DNA of 64,000 nt from Anaerolineales bacterium UBA5797 (lineage in GTDB: Bacteria; Chloroflexota; Anaerolineae; Anaerolineales; Villigracilaceae), in assembly GCA_002418205.1 (NCBI GenBank), contig DIDP01000008.1, forward strand, positions 7,070-71,069, read 5' to 3'. Below, piece by piece: positions 19,104 to 27,974 of the stretch; within the stretch, counting starts at the first letter, position 1; each line of letters opens with the position of its first letter. A program made the translations under genes and the position numbers. The notes beneath the pieces were generated by a model. It was given only the letters and a program-made list of their open reading frames with translations, ran no database searches and was not told the DNA's origin.

Positions 19104-20504
19104 TTAATCATCCGCGCCGACGAGGGCGGGGGTGACGTCAACAGATTCATGCATGGTAGCGTCGGGTCCGGCAATGGCGTATTTCTTCATGAGTTTGACC
19201 ATTGCAAAAGCCAGCGAGCCGTACACGAGTGTGTAGCCGATCAGGGAAATGAGCAGGTCCATGGTGGTGAGGTTCGGGGAGACCGCATCCTGCACCTTGA
19301 GCAGTCCCTGCACGATCCAGGGCTGGCGTCCCATTTCGGTGAGGATCCAGCCGCTGGTGTTGGCGATATAGGGCAGGGCGATGACCCACGGGACCCATTT
19401 CATCCATTTGGCATTCTCGATGGGCTTGCGCAGGGCGAGCAGGAAAAGGAATGTCACCAGCATCATGATCAATCCGACGGTCATCATGAAGCGGAACGTC
19501 CAGTAGGTGACGACCATCAGCGGGATGTAATCGCCGGGTCCGTATTTCTGTTCGTATTCCTTTTGGATGTCATTCACGCCTCGGACTTCGCACGTGAAGT
19601 TGTTGCACGCCAGGAAACTTAATACACCGTGGATGCCTAACTGGTCCGTGCGGAACGACCAGACCTCTCGTTTGCCGCTCAAGTCGCCAATGGTGATGAT
19701 GGAGAAAGCCGCAGGTGCAGAGGTCTCCCAGTGGGCTTCGATGGCGGAGAACTTCATCGGCTGGGTCTCGAACATGTACTGTCCGTTGGTGTGACCACCG
19801 AGGAAGACCATCGTGCTGGAGATCAAACCAACGATCGCCGCCATCTGGAAGGAGGTCTTGAAGATCTTCAGGTTCTGTTTGCGGACGATGTGATACGCGC
19901 TTACCCCGAGGATGAGGAACGAGGCGGTGGCCAACCCCGCCGAAATGGTGTGCCAGAAGAACAGCCAGCCTTTTGGATTGGTGATGAGCGCAAAGAAATC
20001 CACCAGTTCGGCGCGCCCCGTTGCCTGGTTGATCACATAGCCGACCGGGTGCTGCATCCAGCCGTTGGCGAGCAAAATAAAGAGCGCCGACAGGTTCGAG
20101 CCAATGGCAACCAGCCAGATGGCTGCGAGATGCACTTTTTCGGGAACCTTGCCTTCGCCGAATATCCAAACTCCAAGGAATGTGGATTCGAGGAAGAACG
20201 CCAGCAGTGCTTCGATTGCAAGCGGCGCTCCGAAGATATCGCCCACGTAACGGGAATACTCCGACCAGTTCATGCCGAATTGAAATTCCTGCACGATGCC
20301 GGTCACCACGCCGATGGCGAAATTAATGAGGAACAGCTTTCCCCAGAATTTTGCCATCTTGCGATAATCCTCCTCACGGGTCTGGTAATAGCGCGTCTGC
20401 ATATACGCGACGAACCATCCCAGTCCCAACGTCAGTGGGACAAAGAGAAAGTGATAGACAGTCGTAAGTCCAAACTGCCATCGTGAAAGTGTGATTGGAT
20501 CCAT
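19104..20504 (-). CDS. cydA: cytochrome bd ubiquinol oxidase subunit I
   Basis: CydA holds haems b558, b595 and d. The N-terminus LSRWQFGLTTVYHFLFVPLT includes the conserved histidine of the first helix. GWFVAYMQTRYYQTREEDYR, FGMNWSEYSRYVGDIFGAPL, GSNLSALFILLANGWMQHPVG and PWIVQGLL follow the family order. The Q-loop region (residues about 255-310) is of the short type. The 466-residue length is normal. AAGGAGACCCT precedes the ATG. It is the first structural gene after rrf2, about 50 bases downstream on the same strand. The enzyme supports respiration at low oxygen. Confidence 0.96.
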   Translation of the reverse strand: MDPITLSRWQFGLTTVYHFLFVPLTLGLGWFVAYMQTRYYQTREEDYRKMAKFWGKLFLINFAIGVVTGIVQEFQFGMNWSEYSRYVGDIFGAPLAIEALLAFFLESTFLGVWIFGEGKVPEKVHLAAIWLVAIGSNLSALFILLANGWMQHPVGYVINQATGRAELVDFFALITNPKGWLFFWHTISAGLATASFLILGVSAYHIVRKQNLKIFKTSFQMAAIVGLISSTMVFLGGHTNGQYMFETQPMKFSAIEAHWETSAPAAFSIITIGDLSGKREVWSFRTDQLGIHGVLSFLACNNFTCEVRGVNDIQKEYEQKYGPGDYIPLMVVTYWTFRFMMTVGLIMMLVTFLFLLALRKPIENAKWMKWVPWVIALPYIANTSGWILTEMGRQPWIVQGLLKVQDAVSPNLTTMDLLISLIGYTLVYGSLAFAMVKLMKKYAIAGPDATMHESVDVTPALVGADD

Positions 20505-20552
20505 AGGGTCTCCTTGAAAAATTATGTACGCGCCCTCCGTGCGTACGAATTC

Positions 20553-20999
20553 CTAAACCAGGCTTGGTACCGTCATGGGTACGCCAAGCGCCTCCCGCGC
20601 GAGACTTTCGAACGTGATCGATGCCATCTCGCGCAACATCGCCACCTGGACGCGCCCCCACTTTGAACGGACCGGACAATTGGATTGAAACGGGCAGTCA
20701 TCCTCCCCTTTGACCTGCAAACACTCCGAAATCAGGATCGGTCCCTCGAACGCTTCGACTACATCCTTGAGGCTGATCTGTGAAGCCGGACGCGGGAGCA
20801 TCAGCCCGCCATCGCGCCCCGGGAAGGCATCGATCAGCCCCTCGCGCGACAATTGTGCAACAATGCGGCTCATAAGTGCCCTGGGAATCAACATCTCCTG
20901 TTGGATCTCCGCGCTCGATACCCGGGCGCTCTCACCGCGTTGGGCAAGGGCAAGCACCACACGGACGGCGTAATCGGTTTGACGGTTGATCTTTAGCAT
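20553..20999 (-). CDS. Rrf2-family regulator with three-cysteine cluster
   Basis: The 148-residue protein starts MLKINRQTDYAVRVVLALAQ, the classic Rrf2 winged-helix N-terminus, with the recognition helix around IPRALMSRIVAQLSREGLI and wing PGRDGGLMLPRP. Cysteines at 93, 102 and 108 (CLQVKGEDDCPFQSNC) match the position of the Fe-S-binding cysteines of NsrR, IscR and RsrR, although the first spacing (eight residues) is wider than usual. It is the first gene of the cyd block and is preceded by three 19-bp direct repeats. A redox or nitric-oxide sensor that controls the bd oxidase and itself is a reasonable inference. Confidence 0.88.
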   Translation of the reverse strand: MLKINRQTDYAVRVVLALAQRGESARVSSAEIQQEMLIPRALMSRIVAQLSREGLIDAFPGRDGGLMLPRPASQISLKDVVEAFEGPILISECLQVKGEDDCPFQSNCPVRSKWGRVQVAMLREMASITFESLAREALGVPMTVPSLV

Positions 21000-21011
21000 T
21001 TTGGGTTATCC

Positions 21012-21086
21012 GTAAACTCTGACTGACCTTGTAAACGTTGACTCCAATTGTAAACATATCACCTTAATTACAAATGTGTAAATTGT
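21012..21086 (-). promoter_or_regulatory. three 19-bp direct repeats, candidate Rrf2 operator
   Basis: GTAAAC begins at 21012, 21031 and 21050, an exact period of 19. The first two units share GTAAAC-N2-TGACT. A nearby inverted repeat TTACA-AATG-TGTAA (21069-21082) extends the array. It lies between the divergent starts of the Rrf2 gene (20999) and lgt (21211). Confidence 0.6.
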
Positions 21087-21210
21087 CACAAAGATGCTGT
21101 TAGGGATGTAATAAAAGGAATCCCACCTCTTTTATCCGTGAATTCCTTTCTGTCGAATTTCCTCCTGGCATGAATGATATAATCCCTGATCATTTTCAAT
21201 CGAGGTGTAC

Positions 21211-22230
21211 ATGATCGATCCTGTGATCTTTACGTTTGGTAAATTTTCCCTGCGCTGGTACGGCGTGATCGTCATGATCGGTGTGATCGTCGGTTCGCTG
21301 ATGGTCGAGCGCGCCATCAAGCGCCGTGGCGAGAACGGCGACCGCATCTGGGATGCGCTGGTATGGATATTGCCCATTGGTATAGTCGGAGCGCGTCTCT
21401 GGTATGTGGTCAATGCCATATTGGGTGGCAATCGTTATTATATTGAAAATCCCGGCAGTATTATCCGCATTTGGGAAGGCGGTTTGCACATCTATGGTGG
21501 TTTGTTGCTCGGCGCAATTGCCCTTCTGGCCTACCTCCGCAGATATAACCTGGATCCCTGGCTGTTTTTGGACGCGGCGGGACCCGCCGTTCTGGTTGGA
21601 CAGGCAATTGGCCGGATCGCGAACTTCATCAATCAGGAATTGTACGGTCCGCCGACGACCCTTCCCTGGGGGATCAAGATCGAAGCCGCCCATCGCCTGC
21701 CCGAGTACTCGAACATGCTTTTGTATCCTGAGGCGACCACACGCTTCCACCCGACCTTTGCCTACGAGATGTTATGGAACTTCGCCGCAGCAGGGCTCCT
21801 ATTGTGGTTGGGACGTCGCTACGAAAAGGAACTTAAACCCGGCGCGTTGTTCGCGGGCTGGCTCGTGCTGGCTGGATTCGGACGGGTCTGGATCGAATTC
21901 TTCCGCCCCGACCAGCCAAAGATTCCCGAACTGGGAATCAGTTATTCAGCCCTCGTTGCGGCATTGATGGCGGTCTTCGGCGCTCTCATGTTGATGGCGC
22001 GCTATAAGGTGATCAATTTGAAGTTTACTGAAAATTGGGAGGAGGAATATCAGGTTGCCGGGCAGAGCAAGCCGGAAGAAACATCCATCGATGAAGATGA
22101 AGAAGAAGATGAAGAAGAGGAAACCCCGCCGGCCCCCAAAAGATCATCTGCTGGAAGATCGAAGCCCGCTGCGGTGAAAAGGAAAACAGCAGCCGCGAAG
22201 AAGACAACAACACGAACAAAAAAATCATAA
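21211..22230 (+). CDS. lgt: prolipoprotein diacylglyceryl transferase with charged C-terminal tail
   Basis: Lgt transfers diacylglycerol from phosphatidylglycerol to the lipobox cysteine of lipoprotein precursors. The Lgt signature GQAIGRIANFINQELYGPPT and the flanking helices are clear, and FHPTFAYEMLWNF and GFGRVWIEFFRPDQ match later conserved parts. ATG 21211 has GAGG five bases upstream; a GTG at 21205 is in frame. The last 60 residues are unusual: a run of Asp and Glu, then a Lys/Ala/Thr/Arg-rich end (KRKTAAAKKTTTRTKKS). The MIP channel at 36638 has a similar tail. Lipoproteins at 25098, 26897, 27975 and 31415 are likely substrates. Confidence 0.93.
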   Translation: MIDPVIFTFGKFSLRWYGVIVMIGVIVGSLMVERAIKRRGENGDRIWDALVWILPIGIVGARLWYVVNAILGGNRYYIENPGSIIRIWEGGLHIYGGLLLGAIALLAYLRRYNLDPWLFLDAAGPAVLVGQAIGRIANFINQELYGPPTTLPWGIKIEAAHRLPEYSNMLLYPEATTRFHPTFAYEMLWNFAAAGLLLWLGRRYEKELKPGALFAGWLVLAGFGRVWIEFFRPDQPKIPELGISYSALVAALMAVFGALMLMARYKVINLKFTENWEEEYQVAGQSKPEETSIDEDEEEDEEEETPPAPKRSSAGRSKPAAVKRKTAAAKKTTTRTKKS

Positions 22231-22235
22231 CCCAT

Positions 22236-22278
22236 AAAAAGAACCTCGCCCGGCAGGAACTCGGGCGAGGTTCTTTTT
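22236..22278. terminator. bidirectional terminator between lgt and sulfotransferase
   Basis: AAAAAGAACCTCGCCCG pairs perfectly (17 bp) with CGGGCGAGGTTCTTTTT around a nine-base loop, between the convergent lgt and sulfotransferase genes. Confidence 0.9.
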
Positions 22279-23476
22279 AATCCGTTGCGGGGATGTGCGT
22301 GGATTTGATCTTGACCCCCGGCAGTTCATCTTCGCGTGTATCGAAGCCGAAGCGTTCGAAGATGTCGGCGTAAAGCTCGACGATCTGTTCGCGGGTGAAC
22401 CCCATCTCTTCGTAGGAATAGGCGTGGTCACTTTTGAAGGTCAGGGTTTCCTTGACGGCTTCATCCACGATCTCATCGAGGCCGGGCTTGTCCGGATAGC
22501 CAAACTGCTCGTAGAAGGCGCGCAGGACCGCCTCCGGGCGTTGGATCAGATCATCGTAGTTCAGGATCAGGTTTCGGGGGGAGGGATGCGAGTCCAGATA
22601 CTTGAGCGGGTGTCGGTACCAGTGCTGGGTCATCTCCAGGATCTCGTCAATGTAGAGCCAGGTCTCCTTGGGATCGGTGAACTGACGGCGGGCGTAGTTG
22701 ATCCATGAAACCGTGGAGGGGAGCATGTCCAGCGGATTGCGGACGAGGTAGATGATGCGTGCATCGGGGAAGAATTCCATGAGCGTTTCGATCTTGGGGC
22801 TGAAGGCGGGATTCTTCGCCACGAAATATTTTTTGCCGGTGGCATACATGTGCCGCTGCAGCATGGATCTGTAGAACAACATGATGCGGCGTTTTTGTTC
22901 GGGAGAGAGCACCTCGTCGAAGTGCTGATAGTCCGGAAACTCATCCATGAACGGGAAGAGGAAAGTGACGAAGTAGCCATCCCAGATGTGCAGGTGGATG
23001 TTCTCGTCCTCTTCGGGTTGGAAGAACGATATGGGATGGATCTTTATTTTGCCGAGCGTGGCGCGGTCGAAGGCGTAGAGGAGGCGATGGAGATGACCGC
23101 TCAGTTTTTTGTCGAGGCGCGAGACGAATTGTGTAAGCTTCTTTTGCGTGACGGAGGGTGTGAGGTAGATGTCCCAGGTGGTCAGGCTGGTGAAGGTTTC
23201 AGAATCGCGCGAAAGCAGGCGGTGGAGAAACGTTGAACCGCTGCGCAGATTCCCCAGAATGAAGAGCGGTTTTTCGATCGGCTGTGTTTTATGGGCGGGG
23301 AAGAGGATATCGTCGAGCCAGAAGCAGAACCAGTGGATGAGCGAACCGGGGATCCAGATCAGGTAGAACAGTGCCAGGAAGGTGATTCGTTTTCTCGTGA
23401 GGCGGGCGGGGGTGTTTTTTGAAGCGAAGAACGAACGGTAGAATGTGCGCCAGAACAGGCGGAAGTTGTAATGCAT
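22277..23476 (-). CDS. PAPS-dependent sulfotransferase family protein
   Basis: The 399-residue protein has the 5'-phosphosulphate loop FILGNLRSGSTFLHRLLSRD near residue 90 and the 3'-phosphate segment IIYLVRNPLDMLPSTVSWIN near 250, both typical of sulfotransferases that use PAPS. A hydrophobic stretch near the N-terminus (ITFLALFYLIWIPGSLIHWF) suggests membrane attachment. The substrate is unknown; sulfated lipids or glycans are possible. Its stop codon overlaps the edge of the shared terminator with lgt. It is a monocistronic unit with no close neighbours on this strand. Confidence 0.82.
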   Translation of the reverse strand: MHYNFRLFWRTFYRSFFASKNTPARLTRKRITFLALFYLIWIPGSLIHWFCFWLDDILFPAHKTQPIEKPLFILGNLRSGSTFLHRLLSRDSETFTSLTTWDIYLTPSVTQKKLTQFVSRLDKKLSGHLHRLLYAFDRATLGKIKIHPISFFQPEEDENIHLHIWDGYFVTFLFPFMDEFPDYQHFDEVLSPEQKRRIMLFYRSMLQRHMYATGKKYFVAKNPAFSPKIETLMEFFPDARIIYLVRNPLDMLPSTVSWINYARRQFTDPKETWLYIDEILEMTQHWYRHPLKYLDSHPSPRNLILNYDDLIQRPEAVLRAFYEQFGYPDKPGLDEIVDEAVKETLTFKSDHAYSYEEMGFTREQIVELYADIFERFGFDTREDELPGVKIKSTHIPATD

Positions 23477-23617
23477 GGAGGCTGAGATTCCTTTGGTTTA
23501 CATCGAAGAAGCCCGTTGAAGGGCTTCCTCGTTGCAATTCTAACAGCAAATTGGTTTAAAACAACTATCATTTTGAAGGATGTTCCTCTTATTTGCGATA
23601 AAAACGGTAGTGCTTCT

Positions 23618-24058
23618 TTACCCGCTCTCCGCCAACATCTTGAATCGGTCCATGTCCTTTTGTGTTCGTGCAATAAAGTTCTTTTTCATCAGCGACCCCA
23701 GGACGCGCATGATCAGGGTTTTGAACTTGAATTCATTCTCGACGATCCAGAGCGTTTGATTTTCATTTTCGCCCGTAAATGTGTTTCTGGTGATGTTCTC
23801 GGAGAATTGGTTTTCGTAAAGTTGATCGATACGATCAGATTCCTCGCGTAGAAGGATTTTTTCAGTGAGCGAAAATTCCCGCCCGTTTTCTTCGTAGGTC
23901 AGTTTGGTGACCGTGCCAGGCTGACCCGGCGTTCCGCTGAGGGGTTCGGTTTTTATGAGAGTGGGCTGCCATTTGTTCAGGCTCTCCGATTTCATGAAGA
24001 GTGTCCACACCTCCGTTTGAGGTCGGTTAATGGTGAGTTCGAGTCGGAATTTCATCAT
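23618..24058 (-). CDS. SRPBCC family protein
   Basis: The protein of about 146 residues starts MMKFRLELTINRPQTEVWTLF, the typical first strand and helix of the SRPBCC (polyketide-cyclase-like) fold, and continues with SESLNKWQPTLIKTEPLSG, also typical. The C-terminal helix (LMKKNFIARTQKDMDRFKML) closes the ligand pocket. The start codon overlaps the stop of the upstream hydrolase gene (ATGATGA), so translation is coupled; an extension to 24088 would lie inside that gene. A small hydrophobic ligand is expected, but none can be named. Confidence 0.8.
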   Translation of the reverse strand: MMKFRLELTINRPQTEVWTLFMKSESLNKWQPTLIKTEPLSGTPGQPGTVTKLTYEENGREFSLTEKILLREESDRIDQLYENQFSENITRNTFTGENENQTLWIVENEFKFKTLIMRVLGSLMKKNFIARTQKDMDRFKMLAESG

Positions 24059-24720
24059 GCCCTCAGAAAGTCCAGTGTGCGTGTCCATGCCAGTTGGGCG
24101 GCTTCTGCATCGAACTCGGGGCGGTCTTCCTCAAAGAACCAGTGGCTGGTGTTCGGATAAAAATGAAATTCCGTTTTCAGACTTGCTGCCTGCATGTTCT
24201 TTTCCATTCTATTCACTTCCTCGGCAGGCTCCCATTCATCCATTTCCGCGAAGTTCCCAAGGAACCTGGCTTTGGCGTTCGAGAACTGAAGGTCGCTGTA
24301 ACTGCCATAGAATAAGACCACCTTGCTGATATCCTGCGGATATTCCTCGGCTGCCACCAGGGACCATGCCGCGCCCATGGAGAACCCGATGACAGATAGG
24401 TCTTCATTATGGAGATCAGACCTGTTCTTCAAAAACGCGACCGCAGCTTCGACCACAGCCTGGTTTTTCATTTCATCCAACTCACCCAGGAGACGTTTCG
24501 CCTCGTCGATGGTCGTCGCAACATGGCCCTCCCTCAGGTCCGGTGCGAAGGCGGCGAATCCCTCCGCTGCCAATCGGTCACAGAGTTTTTTGAAGGTGGG
24601 ATTCAATCCCCACCATGCGTGGAACACCAATACACCGGGCGCATCCGGCTGGGACGGCAATGCGATATATCCCGCTACAGGTTGACCTTTCACATTAAAA
24701 GTAACATCTGATCCACTCAT
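24055..24720 (-). CDS. dienelactone hydrolase family protein
   Basis: This 221-residue alpha/beta hydrolase has GVLVFHAWWGLNPTFKKLCD, typical of dienelactone hydrolases. The nucleophile elbow is GFSMGA, with Ser in place of the Cys of classical DLH. The acid is probably Asp or Glu near DEWEPAEE, and the base is the His in NTSHWFFEE. It overlaps the SRPBCC gene downstream and touches the DUF1801 gene upstream (TAATG), so three genes form one translationally coupled operon. The physiological ester is unknown. Confidence 0.85.
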   Translation of the reverse strand: MSGSDVTFNVKGQPVAGYIALPSQPDAPGVLVFHAWWGLNPTFKKLCDRLAAEGFAAFAPDLREGHVATTIDEAKRLLGELDEMKNQAVVEAAVAFLKNRSDLHNEDLSVIGFSMGAAWSLVAAEEYPQDISKVVLFYGSYSDLQFSNAKARFLGNFAEMDEWEPAEEVNRMEKNMQAASLKTEFHFYPNTSHWFFEEDRPEFDAEAAQLAWTRTLDFLRA

Positions 24721-25085
24721 TAACTATTCTCCTTTATAAAACGCTCAAATCCTCTATTTGTAAGCTCGGCAAGTTCTTTTAGTAATTGTGGCTCAACCTT
24801 CTTGAAGTTGAAGCACGATTTTCCCTGCATGTGCTTTCTGAGCTCCGGGCTGACACCTTTCAATAAATCAGGATACATGTAAACGGGCATCAGGTAGAAA
24901 GAGACATAATTCTTCCTGATCTGTACCGACCCGAAGAAGAGTTCCTTCCCCCATTTTTCATTGTAATGACCTTCGAGATAATAGGTATCGATTGTGTCGG
25001 CTTTGACGTTCAGTTTCGATGCGAAAGGTTTGAGCAGTTTTCTCAAGTGTTCGAATACAACAGGGAATTCGTTCTGCGCGGGCAT
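24720..25085 (-). CDS. DUF1801/YdhG-like protein
   Basis: The 121-residue protein resembles the DUF1801 (YdhG-like) fold: ELFFGSVQIRKNYVSFYLMP and GKSCFNFKKVEPQLLKELAEL are typical segments. Members include the Bacillus iron chaperone Fra, but the function of most is not known. Its stop codon overlaps the start of the hydrolase gene by one base. No signal peptide or helix is seen, so it is cytoplasmic. The single Cys is in the conserved SCFNFKK position. Confidence 0.7.
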   Translation of the reverse strand: MPAQNEFPVVFEHLRKLLKPFASKLNVKADTIDTYYLEGHYNEKWGKELFFGSVQIRKNYVSFYLMPVYMYPDLLKGVSPELRKHMQGKSCFNFKKVEPQLLKELAELTNRGFERFIKENS

Positions 25086-25097
25086 GGAAGCTCCTCT

Positions 25098-25655
25098 CTA
25101 AGGTGAAACCAGTATTCTCAGGTAAATCAGTTCGCCGAAGGCAAGTCCATTCGGGTCGAAGGCTTGCCAGGAGGATTCATAGACTCCCTCGGTGAAAGGC
25201 GCGGTGAAGATGATCTGGATCGTGGCTTGCGTGCCGGACCGCGCCGGGTACAAGGCGATCTCCTCCGGCGCGCCGAGGACCGCGCCGCCAACATGCCGGA
25301 GGCGATAACCGGCATTCCAGTTGCAGGTGCCGCTGTTTTCGACCAGCCATTGCTTGTCAACGGAGGAGCCGAAGGGGACGAACGAGTTGTCCGGGATGGT
25401 CAGGTCTTCGACGAATGTGAGATTGTTGACGCAGTTCGATTGATCGATCGTGGGGAGGATGGTTGGCAGGACAATGATCTGCTGGGTTGGCGCGGTTTCC
25501 TGCGCCGAATCGATGATGAGAGTCGGTTCGATGAGCGGAGCCTGATTTGTGGGCGGGATGAATGGCGTCGGCGCGGGGGCGGGGGAACAGGCTGAGGCTG
25601 GGATCAGGATCAGGAGTATGGCGGGCAGGATTCGGCTTGGGAGGATGCGGGACAT
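25098..25655 (-). CDS. lipoprotein with NBR1-type Ig domain
   Basis: A signal peptide ends in PASAC (Cys 23), an acceptable lipobox. A Pro/Thr-rich linker leads to one NBR1-type Ig-like (four-tryptophan, FW) domain: CVNNLTFVEDLTIPDNSFVP, DKQWLVENSGTCNWNAGYRL and PFTEGVYESSWQAF. The same domain is found in the two CAP lipoproteins on the other side of recA. In eukaryotes NBR1 is an autophagy receptor; bacterial versions are usually surface proteins with unknown partners. The gene begins just past the recA terminator and its start lacks a Shine-Dalgarno sequence. Confidence 0.75.
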   Translation of the reverse strand: MSRILPSRILPAILLILIPASACSPAPAPTPFIPPTNQAPLIEPTLIIDSAQETAPTQQIIVLPTILPTIDQSNCVNNLTFVEDLTIPDNSFVPFGSSVDKQWLVENSGTCNWNAGYRLRHVGGAVLGAPEEIALYPARSGTQATIQIIFTAPFTEGVYESSWQAFDPNGLAFGELIYLRILVSP

Positions 25656-25661
25656 GTCAAA

Positions 25662-25692
25662 TAAAAAGGGCGACCCGTTTTCGAGTCGCCCT
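25662..25692 (-). terminator. intrinsic terminator of recA
   Basis: On the minus strand AGGGCGAC pairs with GTCGCCCT around a ten-base loop, followed by TTTTTAT. It lies directly beyond the recA stop. Confidence 0.85.
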
Positions 25693-25699
25693 CACGGGT

Positions 25700-26812
<1,113 letters not shown>

Positions 26813-26863
26813 GGGTTATTCTCCAAATACCGGGTGTAAAGGTTGAAATTGTGTGTGGACAAG

Positions 26864-26891
26864 AGTATAGCACAGATGTTCTGTTCGTCAA
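26864..26891 (-). promoter_or_regulatory. recA promoter with ACAGA-ACA-TCTGT palindrome
   Basis: On the minus strand TTGACG (26891-26886) and TATACT (26869-26864) are 16 bases apart. The spacer contains ACAGA-ACA-TCTGT (26872-26884), a perfect inverted repeat well placed for a repressor such as LexA, though it differs from the Bacillus and E. coli SOS boxes. Confidence 0.7.
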
Positions 26892-26896
26892 GGGAG

Positions 26897-27916
26897 CTAT
26901 GGACCTCCCATGTCCACCGTCCAATAGCCGCCGTACGAACTGAATTTGGAATATACGTAGCCCACGCCGATCTCGGTAACGCGCGAGTTGATCACCGCAT
27001 CCCAGTGATCCTTGTCGTTGCGCCATTGGTTCATGGCATCCTGCGGCAGTCCGATGGCGATGATCTCGAGGTAATACGAATTCGGATAGCCGACCCGCAG
27101 TAACCGGTCGCCAACCCACGAACCATCGGAGCCGCTGTGCCTGAGGAAATCGTTGCAAGCCATGTCGAGACTGTGGTCCTGGGCGGCTTTCGTCAATTGG
27201 GCGTTGACCGTGAGCGGTTTCCGTTCCACATCTGCGCGAGCCTCATTGATGAGGTCGACCAGGGTCTGCACGTAACCGTCATTGGTGGAGTAGATGCAAT
27301 TCCCTGACTGCGAGGAGACCGATGTGCCGGCTGGATTGGAGCCTCCGCCTGTGCCCACGACGATCTGCACCCAGAAGGTGGATTCCGTGCCGATGAGGAC
27401 GGTCTCGTTCAAATCGTTACGCAACTCGTAATTGCCGCGATAAGTGCCATCGATGGAAGGCGCGGTGAGTTCGACGGAAACGTCCACCGGTTTGCCCCGT
27501 TCGGTTTCCGGCACTGGCACGGAATCGGGGGATCCCATCCTGTCGCCGCCAACGAACGCGACCGTATAACCTGTCCAGGTGCAGTTGCCCACATTTTGCA
27601 GTTTCCACGTTTTTGTGAATTTCTCTCCCGGCTCGACGCGCGTGTCGTCAGGGTATGTCACATCCTCGACGAGGATGGCGCTGTCCTTGCAGGAGGCGGG
27701 GGAGGTGGCGTTGGGCGTCCCGGTGGTGTCCGCTTCGGGCGTGGAGGTTGGCGGGACCGGTGTCGGCAGGGTGATGCCCGGTTTTGTCGGAGGCAGGGTC
27801 GAGGTCACGAAGAGAGGCGGGGCGGGTGTGTCGGCATCTGACACATCGCCGGAAACTTTAACACACGAACCCAGGCTCAGACTTGCGAGCAAAAATAAGG
27901 TCCAGATTTTTCTCAT
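26897..27916 (-). CDS. lipoprotein with NBR1-type Ig domain and CAP domain
   Basis: The signal peptide ends LSLGSC with Cys 18 as the lipobox cysteine. A Thr/Pro-rich linker leads to an FW Ig-like domain (CKDSAILVEDVTYPDDTRVE, KTWKLQNVGNCTWTGYTVAF) and then a CAP/SCP domain from about residue 210: LVDLINEARADVERKPLTVN, AAQDHSLDMACNDFLRHSG and VTEIGVGYVYS. The two conserved histidine positions of CAP domains are present in QDHS and RHSG. The protein is a paralog of the next gene. CAP proteins are secreted with varied roles, including lipid binding; no function is assigned. Confidence 0.83.
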   Translation of the reverse strand: MRKIWTLFLLASLSLGSCVKVSGDVSDADTPAPPLFVTSTLPPTKPGITLPTPVPPTSTPEADTTGTPNATSPASCKDSAILVEDVTYPDDTRVEPGEKFTKTWKLQNVGNCTWTGYTVAFVGGDRMGSPDSVPVPETERGKPVDVSVELTAPSIDGTYRGNYELRNDLNETVLIGTESTFWVQIVVGTGGGSNPAGTSVSSQSGNCIYSTNDGYVQTLVDLINEARADVERKPLTVNAQLTKAAQDHSLDMACNDFLRHSGSDGSWVGDRLLRVGYPNSYYLEIIAIGLPQDAMNQWRNDKDHWDAVINSRVTEIGVGYVYSKFSSYGGYWTVDMGGP

Positions 27917-27974
27917 AAAATGATTCTACCGCGCAGAAGCAAAGCCTGCCGCGGTCGGATCGATCTCCTTGAAA

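Noticed and set aside
21012..21086. CRISPR-like short array from the 19-bp repeats
   Set aside because: Unit length is 19 bases without separate spacers, the repeat is degenerate and there are no cas genes. An operator array is the better reading.
22080..22225. Acidic and lysine-rich tail of Lgt as a frameshift or assembly error
   Set aside because: The frame stays open to a normal stop followed by a perfect terminator, and the MIP channel has the same kind of tail.
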